Positions 16,310 to 24,192 of a DNA stretch of 30,569 bases are shown here, piece by piece; the stretch's first letter is position 1; each line of letters opens with the position of its first letter. Source of the DNA: a virus. Position numbers and translations under genes: made by a program. Under the pieces are notes generated by a model. The model saw only the letters and a list, made by a program, of their open reading frames with translations, did not search any database and was not told the origin of the DNA. The stretch spans positions 1-30,569 of the IMG/VR virus record IMGVR_UViG_3300030943_000127; one strand, given 5' to 3'.

Positions 16310-17214
16310 CACCCGAAGAAATGGCAAAAGAAAACGCACGAAAAGGCATTATAAGCGGTGTCAATAAGATGCCGATCCCTGCTGATAATTCCGATCTTTT
16401 TATGTCCCCAGAAGATAAGGAAAAACTAAGGAAATCGCTAACGGATAGTGTAGAAGAAAAAAGAAATATGTTTAACATGATGCCCGCTCCTCATAAGTTT
16501 ATTGCCAATAAGCTAGGTATGGCTACCGATGTAATGCAGACCCCTGCGTTTCAAAAGTTGGCAAACATGGACATTATTGAAAAGCCAATAGATAAACCGA
16601 AGCTATTTGAAGCAATGCGACAAGATAACGGCGAACTTGTTCCCGCTGCTCCAGATACCAAAATGGAAACCGTGCCGCCTGTTCCTGTTAAACCTCCGAC
16701 AATCGAAAAGAAGGTACAGAAATCAGTATACGATACTGTCCCTAATCCTATGGAAATGGCAAAGGCACAGAAACCGCCGGAAGCCGTTGTATCGCAGTTG
16801 AAAGGCGAGGTTAAAAAAGGATCTGGAATTGGCGAAAAGATCAAAGCTCTTGCACTTCAGTTCGGGGTTCCTATTTTGAGCATTATCGAAGCGGGGGCAA
16901 AGGGTTATGCGCACAATGATTCTAATCTGTCGGCTAATACTATAATGGCAGAGAAATATAAAGAAAAGGAAAACGAATACCTGGCGGGATTAGCACGAGA
17001 AAGAGGAATCAGCGATGAAGCTAGAGCAAGAAATGAAGCCGAAGCCGATCAAAAGAGATGGGAGCAACGATTCGGAATTACCGAAGCCGCCGAAAAAGAA
17101 GCACGGAAAGCTGATTATGCACAGCAAGACAAGATAGCGGCGATGAGGGCGGCAGGGGAACAGGCAGTTAGTGCGCCAATGTCGGTTGACAAGTACTATT
17201 TTGGAGATGAATAA
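16306..17214 (+). CDS. putative internal virion (DNA ejection) protein, 302 aa
   Basis: ATG overlaps the previous stop by 4 bp. The product is charged, with Pro/Lys-rich linkers (PPVPVKPPTIEKKVQKSVYD at about 124-143), a central hydrophobic helix (IKALALQFGVPILSIIEAGA, at about 184) and a C-terminal Arg/Glu/Ala-rich coiled coil. It sits between two large Ala/Gly-rich proteins in the block where podoviruses encode their ejected internal proteins. There is no diagnostic motif, so the role is inferred from context. Confidence 0.55.
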   Translation: MTPEEMAKENARKGIISGVNKMPIPADNSDLFMSPEDKEKLRKSLTDSVEEKRNMFNMMPAPHKFIANKLGMATDVMQTPAFQKLANMDIIEKPIDKPKLFEAMRQDNGELVPAAPDTKMETVPPVPVKPPTIEKKVQKSVYDTVPNPMEMAKAQKPPEAVVSQLKGEVKKGSGIGEKIKALALQFGVPILSIIEAGAKGYAHNDSNLSANTIMAEKYKEKENEYLAGLARERGISDEARARNEAEADQKRWEQRFGITEAAEKEARKADYAQQDKIAAMRAAGEQAVSAPMSVDKYYFGDE

Positions 17215-19410
17215 ATGGCCGGACAGTTAGACGAAGAAGCATTTAACAAATATCTGGAAAAAATCGGCAAGGCAGCAGAAATCAAGAAAAAACCACTGTC
17301 ACTTGTTTCTGGAAAATATGCGCCTGACCTTTCGCAGAAAGAGATAGCAGATATCAAGGCCAATGAGTTCGCTGATAACGTCGAAATGCGTCGAGGGAAA
17401 GCGGGTGCTGCTGCCGGTGTAGCTTCCGAATCTGCGCTTAACTCGGCACTGGTAAATATTCCAGAGATCATTATGAAGGCCGGTGATGGTCAGCTATACC
17501 GAAACTATGAGGAATTAAAACGACGTCACCAAACAGCGCAAATGGTCGGAGACGTTGGCGGTATGTTCATTCCTACCGGTGGAGAGGGCCTTGCGCTTGC
17601 AGGAAAGGGATTGAAAGCACTACAAGCCGGTAAACTTGTCAACGCCGGTGAGAAACTAATCAAAGCCGGAAAGATCGTCAAAGAAGGTGGACAGGTCGGA
17701 AAGCTCGGCAAAATCGGGTCTGGATTTGTTCGCGGTGGACTTGCTCAAGCCGAACAGCTTGCGCCGCGCGTACTTACTGGGCAAGTTGATCCAGGTACGG
17801 CCGCAAGTGAACTTGCACTTGGCGCAGGGTTTGGCGGTGCTATGGGCGGTATTTCGGAAGGGGTTTCAAGGGTTCCCGAACTATTAACCGATATATCGAA
17901 ATGGGGTAATAAGACAATTGTAAAGGGTGCGAAGGCAAACAATAGAATAATAAATGGAGCAAAAGAATATATTGGTGAAGATCCAGACTTGTTTATGAAA
18001 AAGGGCGCGGAATATGTTCTAAAACATAAACTTGACAGAGAGCATAAACTAAAAGAGTTTGGCAAAATGGTTGAGCAAAAGTGGAAAGAAATGGGGGATA
18101 TATTCGATAAGTCTGGATATAAGTTGTCTAACGATATAGACAATGTTATAAACACTGAAAATATAAAAGACGCGATATCTAGAGATCCTTCTAATCTTAA
18201 TCTTGCCATTGACTATATTGATAAGATAGATAAAACAGACGGTCTTTCTAAAAAAAGAAAATGGCTTAATAACATGCTTTATAATGAGCCTAATCTTTCA
18301 GTAGATCAACAGGATATACTAAGGGGATTAAAAGGTTCTCTTCAAGGTAAAGCAGAAGATTTGTCTGGTATGAATATGCCAGAAATGCAAGACGATTGGA
18401 AATATAAAAAGCTATTTGAAAAGGCAGATTACAGGGATGAATTAAACACAAGTGCCGCCGGACTTTCAAGGGGAAGCGATAGTATCGCAAAAGCCGCTAT
18501 TGGCGCTTTAGTTGGTGGGGGATCGGGTGGAACAGCAGGTGGATTTGCAAGAAATGAGGATGGGTCTTATAATTACGCACCATTGATATCTGGAATTCTT
18601 GGCGGTTCTGCTGTTGGAGTCATGAATAAGATTGTAGCCAAACAGATTGCAAAACTTGCTACAAAACTAGACCCCGAAGATATAATCAAGTTACTCAAGG
18701 AAAAGAACCTTGATAAAATAGCAAAACTTGCAAGCCAGATTGACGTTGACAAGATAACAAGCAACGCAGTCAATCCATTTTCCCGCGCCTTGTCAAACAT
18801 GAACGCAGATAAATACAGCGGAAAAGAAATTGTAGAACCTCCGAAAACTGACTCTACCATAAACGGTGAGCCGGTGGAAAATCTGCAAGCGAATGCGACG
18901 GAAAAGCCTAACGATCTAATGATGCAAAAAATCACTAAGAAGTTGTTTAAGGATTACGCCGAACACTTTTCCGATCAAATGAGCTTTGAAGATTTTTACG
19001 CACAGGCTGAAAGATTGACAAACGGATTTGAGCCGAGAAAGGCTGCGCGTATTCTCTACCGTGACCCGAAACAGCGGGCGAAGTTTATCAAAGAATACGA
19101 CGTAGCCGAGAAAATCAAGAAAACAGATCTTGAAGAAACTTTCAAAAAGCGCGGTTTTTTTGGATCTGGTAACAAACTAAGCAAAGAAGAACAGACCGTA
19201 CAGAAAAATGATATTATAGACTCAATATCAGGTCTTATCGCTCAAGATGGCGGTATTGCTTCCGAAGCAGGGCGCAAGGCGGTTGTTAATGATCTGAATG
19301 CTATTATGGCTTTGAAAACGTCGCCGGAAGTCAAAAAAGGTATTCTTATCGACAAGCTACAAAAATACGGTATGGACGTGGAAACACTTAGGGGGCTTGG
19401 TTTAGTATGA
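17215..19410 (+). CDS. large internal virion protein, 731 aa
   Basis: ATG 17215 directly follows the previous stop. The N-terminal 230 residues contain Gly/Ala-rich amphipathic helices (LALAGKGLKALQAGKLVNAG) and a Gly-rich patch (ASELALGAGFGGAMGGIS). Another Gly/Ala-rich segment lies near residues 422-465 (AKAAIGALVGGGSGGTAGG). The remainder is charged and helical. This layout of long helices and membrane-active-looking Gly-rich runs is typical of podovirus proteins ejected with the DNA. The call is by composition and gene order only; no lytic transglycosylase motif was seen. Confidence 0.6.
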   Translation: MAGQLDEEAFNKYLEKIGKAAEIKKKPLSLVSGKYAPDLSQKEIADIKANEFADNVEMRRGKAGAAAGVASESALNSALVNIPEIIMKAGDGQLYRNYEELKRRHQTAQMVGDVGGMFIPTGGEGLALAGKGLKALQAGKLVNAGEKLIKAGKIVKEGGQVGKLGKIGSGFVRGGLAQAEQLAPRVLTGQVDPGTAASELALGAGFGGAMGGISEGVSRVPELLTDISKWGNKTIVKGAKANNRIINGAKEYIGEDPDLFMKKGAEYVLKHKLDREHKLKEFGKMVEQKWKEMGDIFDKSGYKLSNDIDNVINTENIKDAISRDPSNLNLAIDYIDKIDKTDGLSKKRKWLNNMLYNEPNLSVDQQDILRGLKGSLQGKAEDLSGMNMPEMQDDWKYKKLFEKADYRDELNTSAAGLSRGSDSIAKAAIGALVGGGSGGTAGGFARNEDGSYNYAPLISGILGGSAVGVMNKIVAKQIAKLATKLDPEDIIKLLKEKNLDKIAKLASQIDVDKITSNAVNPFSRALSNMNADKYSGKEIVEPPKTDSTINGEPVENLQANATEKPNDLMMQKITKKLFKDYAEHFSDQMSFEDFYAQAERLTNGFEPRKAARILYRDPKQRAKFIKEYDVAEKIKKTDLEETFKKRGFFGSGNKLSKEEQTVQKNDIIDSISGLIAQDGGIASEAGRKAVVNDLNAIMALKTSPEVKKGILIDKLQKYGMDVETLRGLGLV

Positions 19411-19670
19411 CGGAAGATAACATTTTCATGAAGTTTCTTGACCTCGATAAACCGAAGCCGGTAAACACAAAGATTACACCTATCGAAAAGAAAGTGTATA
19501 AGCGTACTATGGGCGACGTTTACGCAATGGCCGAGGCACAGCGCATTTTTAACCCTGGATTACCATCCGCACAGCCGAAGGGTCCGAACACTTCGCAGAT
19601 GGACATGGGGACAGCTTCAACGCTCGATACCTCTGGAAGTTGGGGAACTCCGGAGCGGATTGATGGCTAA
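19407..19670 (+). CDS. small virion-block hypothetical protein, 87 aa
   Basis: ATG overlaps the preceding stop (ATGA). The first 50 residues are charged (KFLDLDKPKPVNTKITPIEK); the rest is Pro/Ser/Thr-rich and disordered (GLPSAQPKGPNTSQMDMG). It overlaps the tail-collar gene by 8 bp. It is probably a small virion or assembly protein. Confidence 0.55.
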   Translation: MTEDNIFMKFLDLDKPKPVNTKITPIEKKVYKRTMGDVYAMAEAQRIFNPGLPSAQPKGPNTSQMDMGTASTLDTSGSWGTPERIDG

Positions 19671-20274
19671 ATATCCTTCTACGCTATTACCTCAAAATAA
19701 CGACAAAGAAGAAATACAGAAGGCATTGCTTGATCTGTTGGCAAAGATAAACGATCTATCTAGCAATAGCGTGCAATCTGGACTTGTCTATCAATTTGCC
19801 GGTGCTAAGATACCAATAGGATGGCTTCTTTGCGATGGTAGTTTGGTATCAAGAACTGATTACAGTGCTTTATTTGAGGTTATAGGGTCAACCTATGGAA
19901 GCGGAGATGGTAAGAATACTTTTAATCTTCCAGACTATCGCGAGTCTTATTTAGTTGGTATTGGTAAAAGATTAACAGGTGTAACAGATCACGATGTATT
20001 TACTTTGGGTCAATTTAAAGACGATATGATGCAACAAATAACAGGAACATTCCAACGAGGTAGTAATACAGAACTCTCAGTAGTTTCTGGTAAGGTTTCT
20101 GGGGCATTTATTTATGCAGGATCTTCACTTCCCTCTAACCCAGCCTATGGCAATGGATCAAATAATCCAGGATATTCTATTTTAGGTTTCGATTCCTCCC
20201 AGTCTCAAAATGCTAGGACTGGTAATATAACACGAGGAAAGGGAATCGGAATAAATTATATTATAAAAACATAA
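19663..20274 (+). CDS. phage tail-collar domain protein (Phage_Collar/MdpB-like)
   Basis: I chose ATG 19663 (GGAG 7 nt upstream) over an in-frame TTG 19660, giving 203 residues. The collar signature begins near residue 45 (FAGAKIPIGWLLCDGSLVSR), followed by DYSALFEVIGSTYGSGDGKN and TFNLPDYRESYLVGIG. The C-terminal TRGKGIGINYIIKT is the usual end of such collar proteins. These domains form distal fibre or short-tail tip pieces. It is the last clear structural gene before lysis. Function as a fibre tip is inferred. Confidence 0.85.
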   Translation: MAKYPSTLLPQNNDKEEIQKALLDLLAKINDLSSNSVQSGLVYQFAGAKIPIGWLLCDGSLVSRTDYSALFEVIGSTYGSGDGKNTFNLPDYRESYLVGIGKRLTGVTDHDVFTLGQFKDDMMQQITGTFQRGSNTELSVVSGKVSGAFIYAGSSLPSNPAYGNGSNNPGYSILGFDSSQSQNARTGNITRGKGIGINYIIKT

Positions 20275-20284
20275 GGAAAACAAA

Positions 20285-20539
20285 ATGACACAAAGTTGCG
20301 AAGAATCTTTAATCAGGGACGTTGGGAAGTTAAACGGTGAGTTCTCTCGGTTCCTTTCAGAATGGGACGCAATGAAAGGCGATCTAGTAAAAAGGTCAGA
20401 CGTTGACGCACTTGAAAAAAAGATAGATTCGCACTTGGATTCACATATTGACAATAAGACTTTAGTAGCGGCATGGGTTGGCATATTATCAAGTATGGCA
20501 ATAGGTATATATAATGGGCTTGCGAGCTTAAAGGGGTAG
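20285..20539 (+). CDS. XhlA-like/holin-type membrane protein, 84 aa
   Basis: The N-terminal half is a charged coiled helix (residues about 12-60, e.g. SDVDALEKKIDSHLDSHIDN) followed by one C-terminal membrane segment (LVAAWVGILSSMAIGIYNGL). This coil-plus-TM layout matches the XhlA family that cooperates in phage lysis, and the gene is just upstream of the endolysin. The alternative is an unrelated membrane-anchored coil. SD AAGGAAAACAAA lies just upstream. Confidence 0.55.
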   Translation: MTQSCEESLIRDVGKLNGEFSRFLSEWDAMKGDLVKRSDVDALEKKIDSHLDSHIDNKTLVAAWVGILSSMAIGIYNGLASLKG

Positions 20540-20541
20540 TT

Positions 20542-21087
20542 ATGGATTATAAAGTGGCAGACGACATGACATTGACCGGAGGTATTAACTTTCAACAGCT
20601 AGAGGTTATTCGGTCAGAGGTTTGGACATGGGGTACAGGATATCAGACACTTGTAGCAGATACAAACTATGTAACTATAAACTTTAACACACCAGCAAAA
20701 GGTAGTGTTTGGCTGTCGCCTGTCGATATTAATAAAACAGGTTTCGAGCTTTTGTGCGATCTTATCGAGGGCGGTACCTATGTGGCAACCGGCTCGGCAA
20801 ACGTAACAGAGTTTAATCTGAACCGAAACAATGTCGGTACGGTTCCCATTACGCCGGTTAAAGTTGGACTATCAACGGCGGGTACTACAATCGCAAGTGG
20901 TGTTTCTGCTCCTACTGAATTAGTCCCAGGTGTGGCCGGTGGATTTTGGATGCCTGGCGGTATCGGTGGAAATCGTAATATCATCTTGAAGCCTTCTACC
21001 ATGTATACCTTGAAGTTTACCGCAAAAGGTGGACAAGTTACCATGGCGGCTAATATAGATTTGACCTATGAGGCTCCAGGAAGTTGA
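20542..21087 (+). CDS. beta-rich protein, possible virion/decoration protein, 181 aa
   Basis: The product is beta-rich, with many Thr/Val/Gly and aromatics (VWTWGTGYQTLVADTNYVTI; a Gly/Pro loop at VAGGFWMPGGIGGN; LKPSTMYTLKFTAKGGQVTM). The composition suggests a virion decoration or fibre-associated jelly-roll-type protein rather than lysis. No family recognised. The stop TGA overlaps the TTG start of the endolysin. Confidence 0.55.
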   Translation: MDYKVADDMTLTGGINFQQLEVIRSEVWTWGTGYQTLVADTNYVTINFNTPAKGSVWLSPVDINKTGFELLCDLIEGGTYVATGSANVTEFNLNRNNVGTVPITPVKVGLSTAGTTIASGVSAPTELVPGVAGGFWMPGGIGGNRNIILKPSTMYTLKFTAKGGQVTMAANIDLTYEAPGS

Positions 21088-21530
21088 ACAGCATTGACCA
21101 ACTAAAACCAGAGGCGCGAGACAAAGCAAAAGTGTTTTTGCGAAAGTTGGACGCTTACGGCTTTCTTTATTCTGTACTTGAGACGCTAAGAACCGCCGAA
21201 ACGCAAGCGGCTTATTATGCACAGGGCAGGGAGAAACCGGAAAGCGTAAACAAGTTACGAGTCATTGCAGGGCTTCCGCCTATTTCAGAGGCAGAGGCAA
21301 ATCGAATCATAACAAAGGCGAAAAAGTCTAAGCACCAGGACGGAAACGCGCTTGACATAGTTCCAATACTAAACAAGCGTATTCCATGGATACCAGACAC
21401 GCCGGAGAAAGTAGAGACATGGAAAAAGCTCGGTGAAGTCGGGGAATCCTGCGGGTTTTCATGGGGCGGTCGGTGGACGCCTTTGGATAAAAACGGTCTA
21501 GGATGGGATCTTCCGCATTTTGAAATATAA
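21084..21530 (+). CDS. endolysin, M15-type L-Ala-D-Glu peptidase
   Basis: The start is TTG 21084, which overlaps the previous stop and has CAGGAAG just upstream. The 148 residues follow the M15 D,D/L,D-peptidase layout: LRTAETQAAYYAQGRE near residue 35-50, the zinc motif SKHQDGNALDIVP with H84 and D91, and WDLPHF with D142 and H145. H84, D91 and H145 are the expected zinc ligands, with D142 in the catalytic position. It cuts peptidoglycan stem peptides. No signal peptide, so release needs the holin at 21541. Confidence 0.85.
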   Translation: MNSIDQLKPEARDKAKVFLRKLDAYGFLYSVLETLRTAETQAAYYAQGREKPESVNKLRVIAGLPPISEAEANRIITKAKKSKHQDGNALDIVPILNKRIPWIPDTPEKVETWKKLGEVGESCGFSWGGRWTPLDKNGLGWDLPHFEI

Positions 21531-21540
21531 GGGGTAAATA

Positions 21541-21777
21541 ATGTCAAATGCTATCCAGGAAACAAATGGTGATACTTCTATCAGAAGGTTGCTTGCGCTT
21601 GTTTTTTCAATACTTGCGTGTATATCCGGCCCCGCTTCAATCTTTTTTAAACTTGATTGGAAGATTGTAGCTATTGCGTTCGGTGTTCCAATCGTTTCCG
21701 TTTTGATTCTGCTTTTGTTTACCACATGGTCGGAAATAGTGGCGACGATAAAAGCCGCAAAGGGACAAAATGAATGA
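21541..21777 (+). CDS. probable holin, two membrane segments, 78 aa
   Basis: Residues about 16-38 (LLALVFSILACISGPASIFF) and 43-62 (VAIAFGVPIVSVLILLLFTT) form two hydrophobic segments with short charged ends, the class II holin arrangement. It lies between the endolysin and the spanin-like genes, and the stop overlaps the ATGs at 21770 and 21774. GGGGTAAATA upstream is the ribosome-binding region. Confidence 0.75.
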   Translation: MSNAIQETNGDTSIRRLLALVFSILACISGPASIFFKLDWKIVAIAFGVPIVSVLILLLFTTWSEIVATIKAAKGQNE

Positions 21778-22138
21778 ACTACGAAAAACCATCGGATCTG
21801 TTTTGGCTTGCTTGCTTGTGCTTGCTATTGTCTTTACAACCGGCCTTTACTTCGGAGCCAAAAAAGGACGCGCTACAGCTGATAAACTCTATGAAAATAG
21901 ACTTGGATTTATTGTCAACGTCAATCGTCAGTTACAAGCAGAAAATCAGCGACTTGGAGAACTTAATCAGTCAATCACAGACCGACTTGCAGCAGTCACA
22001 AGCCGACTTGATCGAGCAAAAGAAATTATTGACGGATTCAAAGGACAAGTTAGCGACGATGGAAACACGATACAACGAATTAAAGACAATCTACGACAAC
22101 TTGAATTACTCATACAAGCGATCTATACAGACAATTAA
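21770..22138 (+). CDS. i-spanin (Rz-like) candidate, 122 aa
   Basis: ATG 21770 is the first of two ATGs in ATGAATGAAC. The product has an N-terminal membrane segment (SVLACLLVLAIVFTTGLYFG, residues about 10-29) with a positive end before a periplasmic Gln/Arg/Leu-rich coiled coil (VNRQLQAENQRLGELNQSIT; AAVTSRLDRAKEIIDGF). This is the usual shape of an inner-membrane spanin, used to destroy the outer membrane at lysis. It shares its entire length with the 21774 frame, which is also plausibly coding. Confidence 0.65.
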   Translation: MNELRKTIGSVLACLLVLAIVFTTGLYFGAKKGRATADKLYENRLGFIVNVNRQLQAENQRLGELNQSITDRLAAVTSRLDRAKEIIDGFKGQVSDDGNTIQRIKDNLRQLELLIQAIYTDN

Positions 22139-22202
22139 ATACGGCGCAATTATCGGTATATCAATAATCATTGCCGAAGGTATCATCATAGCCGTAAAAT
22201 GA
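21774..22202 (+). CDS. second spanin-like protein in overlapping frame, 142 aa
   Basis: ATG 21774 lies 4 nt after ATG 21770 and uses the same ribosome-binding region. The product starts with a signal-like segment (DLFWLACLCLLLSLQPAFTS), has a long coiled coil (KISDLENLISQSQTDLQQSQ; KDKLATMETRYNELKTIYDN) and ends with a membrane segment (YGAIIGISIIIAEGIIIAV, residues about 121-139). Only this frame is open from 22139 to 22202. Signal plus coil plus C-terminal TM is the layout of a unimolecular spanin, but the WLAC lipobox-like site is not canonical. Codons in both frames give heptads because the DNA itself is quasi-repetitive. Confidence 0.6.
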   Translation: MNYEKPSDLFWLACLCLLLSLQPAFTSEPKKDALQLINSMKIDLDLLSTSIVSYKQKISDLENLISQSQTDLQQSQADLIEQKKLLTDSKDKLATMETRYNELKTIYDNLNYSYKRSIQTIKYGAIIGISIIIAEGIIIAVK

Positions 22203-22273
22203 GCTATAACGCTAATGAAACCGGTTACAAACGCACGTAAACCAATAAAACGACAATCTTATCGAAACACGTT

Positions 22274-22299
22274 AAACCGCTCTGTTATGGGCGGTTTTT
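22274..22299 (+). terminator. rho-independent terminator ending the structural/lysis genes
   Basis: ACCGCTC (22276-22282) pairs with GGGCGGT (22289-22295) across the loop TGTTAT, with A-T pairs extending the base and a run of five Ts. It closes the late block just before the promoter at 22329. Confidence 0.85.
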
Positions 22300-22328
22300 C
22301 TATTTACAAGAAATAATGTATTTCCCGC

Positions 22329-22357
22329 TTGACTTGTAGCATACTGTATGCTAATAT
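22329..22357 (+). promoter_or_regulatory. sigma70-type promoter with palindromic operator in the spacer
   Basis: TTGACT (22329-22334), 17-nt spacer and TAATAT (22352-22357). The spacer holds TAGCATACTGTATGCTA (22337-22353), an 8-1-8 perfect palindrome touching the -10, so a bound dimer would block polymerase. Transcription would start near 22364, ahead of the 22378 gene and the recombination block. The half-site TAGCATAC recurs in the promoter at 28815. Confidence 0.8.
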
Positions 22358-22377
22358 GATACTTACAGGGGGCTGCT

Positions 22378-22542
22378 ATGAGAGAATCAGTTGAACGGTG
22401 CAAGATAATGCTTGCAGAACGTGAGTATGATTACCAGATGCACAACGATGTAAAGCGGTGCGATTGCCAGACTTGCAAAGAGTACCGGATAATCGAACGG
22501 AACTTATCGAGAATTAACGACGATACGCCAGGGGATCAATGA
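22378..22542 (+). CDS. small Cys-containing hypothetical protein, 54 aa
   Basis: ATG 22378 follows AGGGGGCTGCT, a good Shine-Dalgarno, and is the first gene after the 22329 promoter. The product (MRESVERCKIMLAEREYDYQ...) is charged and helical, with three clustered cysteines (RCDCQTCKEYR). The stop overlaps the next ATG. Family unknown. Its first place in the operon suggests an early role. Confidence 0.6.
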   Translation: MRESVERCKIMLAEREYDYQMHNDVKRCDCQTCKEYRIIERNLSRINDDTPGDQ

Positions 22543-22679
22543 TGTTTGTCTATAAAGGCATCACCGGTCATATGGTCGGTGAGTGGTTCTGGTCTTTTGA
22601 GCTTAACGGACGGCAACAATCAGCCGTAACGCTTAAGTTTGCCATGTTTATGATTGATAACAAGGAGTTGTATAAATGA
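22542..22679 (+). CDS. small hypothetical protein, 45 aa
   Basis: ATG overlaps the TGA of the previous gene, and its own TGA overlaps ATG 22676. GGGG lies 7-11 nt upstream. The product (MFVYKGITGHMVGEWFWSFE...) is aromatic-rich with a short basic tail. Support is translational coupling only; I do not recognise it. Confidence 0.5.
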   Translation: MFVYKGITGHMVGEWFWSFELNGRQQSAVTLKFAMFMIDNKELYK

Positions 22680-23311
22680 GCGAAACATACCAGAAAATGT
22701 GCAGACCGCCTAAATCAGCACTTCGCGAGATTCAAGCCGGTCGTCTCAAGGGAAAAACCGACATTAATCCACAATGGCGGTATGAGGTTATGGATTCTAC
22801 TTTCGGGGCTTGTGGTATCGGTTGGAAGTACGAAATAGTCAAGCTATGGACAGAACCGGCACCGGTGGGACAGCTTATGTGCTTTTCAGAGATACGGGCA
22901 TATGTCAAGAACGGCGACGGTTGGAGCGATCCGATTCCAGGTATCGGCGGGTCAATGCTTATTGAGCAAGAATCTAAGGGCTTGCACGTATCTGACGAAG
23001 GTTTCAAAATGGCAACAACAGACGCGCTATCAGTTGCACTAAAGATGCTTGGAGTCGGCGGAGACATTTACGCCGGTTTATGGGACGGCGCAAAGTACAA
23101 AGACAGACCGACGGAAACAGAACCGCAAGCACCGTCAGAATATGTTACGCTGAAAAGCTCACTTATCGACTGGATGGCTATCGAGCCGAAACTCTTGACA
23201 GATGCCGGACGCCAATACGCAAACGACATGATCCAACAAAAGAACATTGCGGGAATGAAACTTGCGCTTGACAAGTTCAAACAAGCAGCAAAACAAAGGG
23301 GAGACCAATGA
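22676..23311 (+). CDS. Rad52/Sak-type single-strand annealing protein
   Basis: The product has 211 residues and starts with AAGGAG upstream. The conserved core is seen as QWRYEVMDSTFGACGIGWKY near residues 34-53, a strand with MCFSEIRAYVKNGDGWSDPI, and the signature KMATTDALSVALKMLGVGGDIY near 110-131 (ATTDAL...G...Y). This matches the Rad52/Sak fold of phage annealing proteins, which coat single strands and pair homologous DNA. DUF1351 and SSB genes follow, the usual companions. ERF or RecT is less likely. Confidence 0.7.
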   Translation: MSETYQKMCRPPKSALREIQAGRLKGKTDINPQWRYEVMDSTFGACGIGWKYEIVKLWTEPAPVGQLMCFSEIRAYVKNGDGWSDPIPGIGGSMLIEQESKGLHVSDEGFKMATTDALSVALKMLGVGGDIYAGLWDGAKYKDRPTETEPQAPSEYVTLKSSLIDWMAIEPKLLTDAGRQYANDMIQQKNIAGMKLALDKFKQAAKQRGDQ

Positions 23312-24192
23312 ACGAAACAAAAGAGATCGCGCTGATTGAAAAAGAATCAGTAAATGGCAAGCTGACGACAAACATCGACGAGCTTGAAGTATTCGTAGCA
23401 GAAAAACTGGTAGAGTACATGCCGGAAAACTACAAAGGTGACTCCGACGCGGCAAAGAAAGACCGCGCAGTATTGAACGCCTCTAAAAAAGCAGTTTCTG
23501 GCGAACGTATTTCCATACTGAAAAGAGCTATGGAGCGTTTCGGTATTGATACATTTGAGACACGGTGCAAGAAAGTCGAAAAGGATATCGACGCCGCAGC
23601 CGATGCGCTCGATGCAATCGTCAAGGTTAAAGAGGAAGCGGAAAAGGCCGTCAAAAAAGCGCAGATCATCGAGTTTTGGAACTGCCAGAACTTTGATTTA
23701 GTCACTCTTGACCGCATTTTCGATGATCGTTGGTTGAACAAGACCGCGAAAAACAAAGACATCTTTGACGAAATCGAAAAGAAGATTGCCGATATCTATT
23801 CAGGTATCAAAACAATCGAGGCTTTTGGTATCGACGTTGATACGCTCAAGCCGATTTTTCTAGATACCCTTGATATCGGTAAAACCATCGAGCAGGGAAA
23901 CAGAATCAAGCAGAACCGTGAACGCCTTGAGAAAGAGGAATCAGAGCGCAAGGAGCGCGAAGCACTCAAGGAAAAACGCGACGCAATGGCAGAACTGGCA
24001 AAAGAGGAAATCAAGTCACAGAACGATGAGCCAATGGCAAATCTGGCTGCTCAAGCAGCGTGCGAGGAAGTTGACCTTGATCCCGAAATGAAGTTTACCC
24101 TTCGGTTTATCGGTAAAAAATCGGTATTGTTCAAAATGCGCCAGTACATGATTGATAACGGTATCAAGTACGAAAAACTGGAGCAAGTGTGA
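23308..24192 (+). CDS. DUF1351 family protein
   Basis: The 294 residues begin with an acidic, helical region (IDELEVFVAEKLVEYMPENY) and KKDRAVLNASKKAVSGERIS, the pattern I associate with DUF1351, then a coiled coil (KVEKDIDAAADALDAIVKVK) and a Glu/Lys/Arg-rich coil near 210-240. The C-terminus has a small alpha/beta part (MKFTLRFIGKKSVLFKMRQY). DUF1351 genes regularly sit beside annealing and SSB genes in phages, and the role is probably in recombination. ATG overlaps the preceding stop. Confidence 0.7.
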   Translation: MNETKEIALIEKESVNGKLTTNIDELEVFVAEKLVEYMPENYKGDSDAAKKDRAVLNASKKAVSGERISILKRAMERFGIDTFETRCKKVEKDIDAAADALDAIVKVKEEAEKAVKKAQIIEFWNCQNFDLVTLDRIFDDRWLNKTAKNKDIFDEIEKKIADIYSGIKTIEAFGIDVDTLKPIFLDTLDIGKTIEQGNRIKQNRERLEKEESERKEREALKEKRDAMAELAKEEIKSQNDEPMANLAAQAACEEVDLDPEMKFTLRFIGKKSVLFKMRQYMIDNGIKYEKLEQV

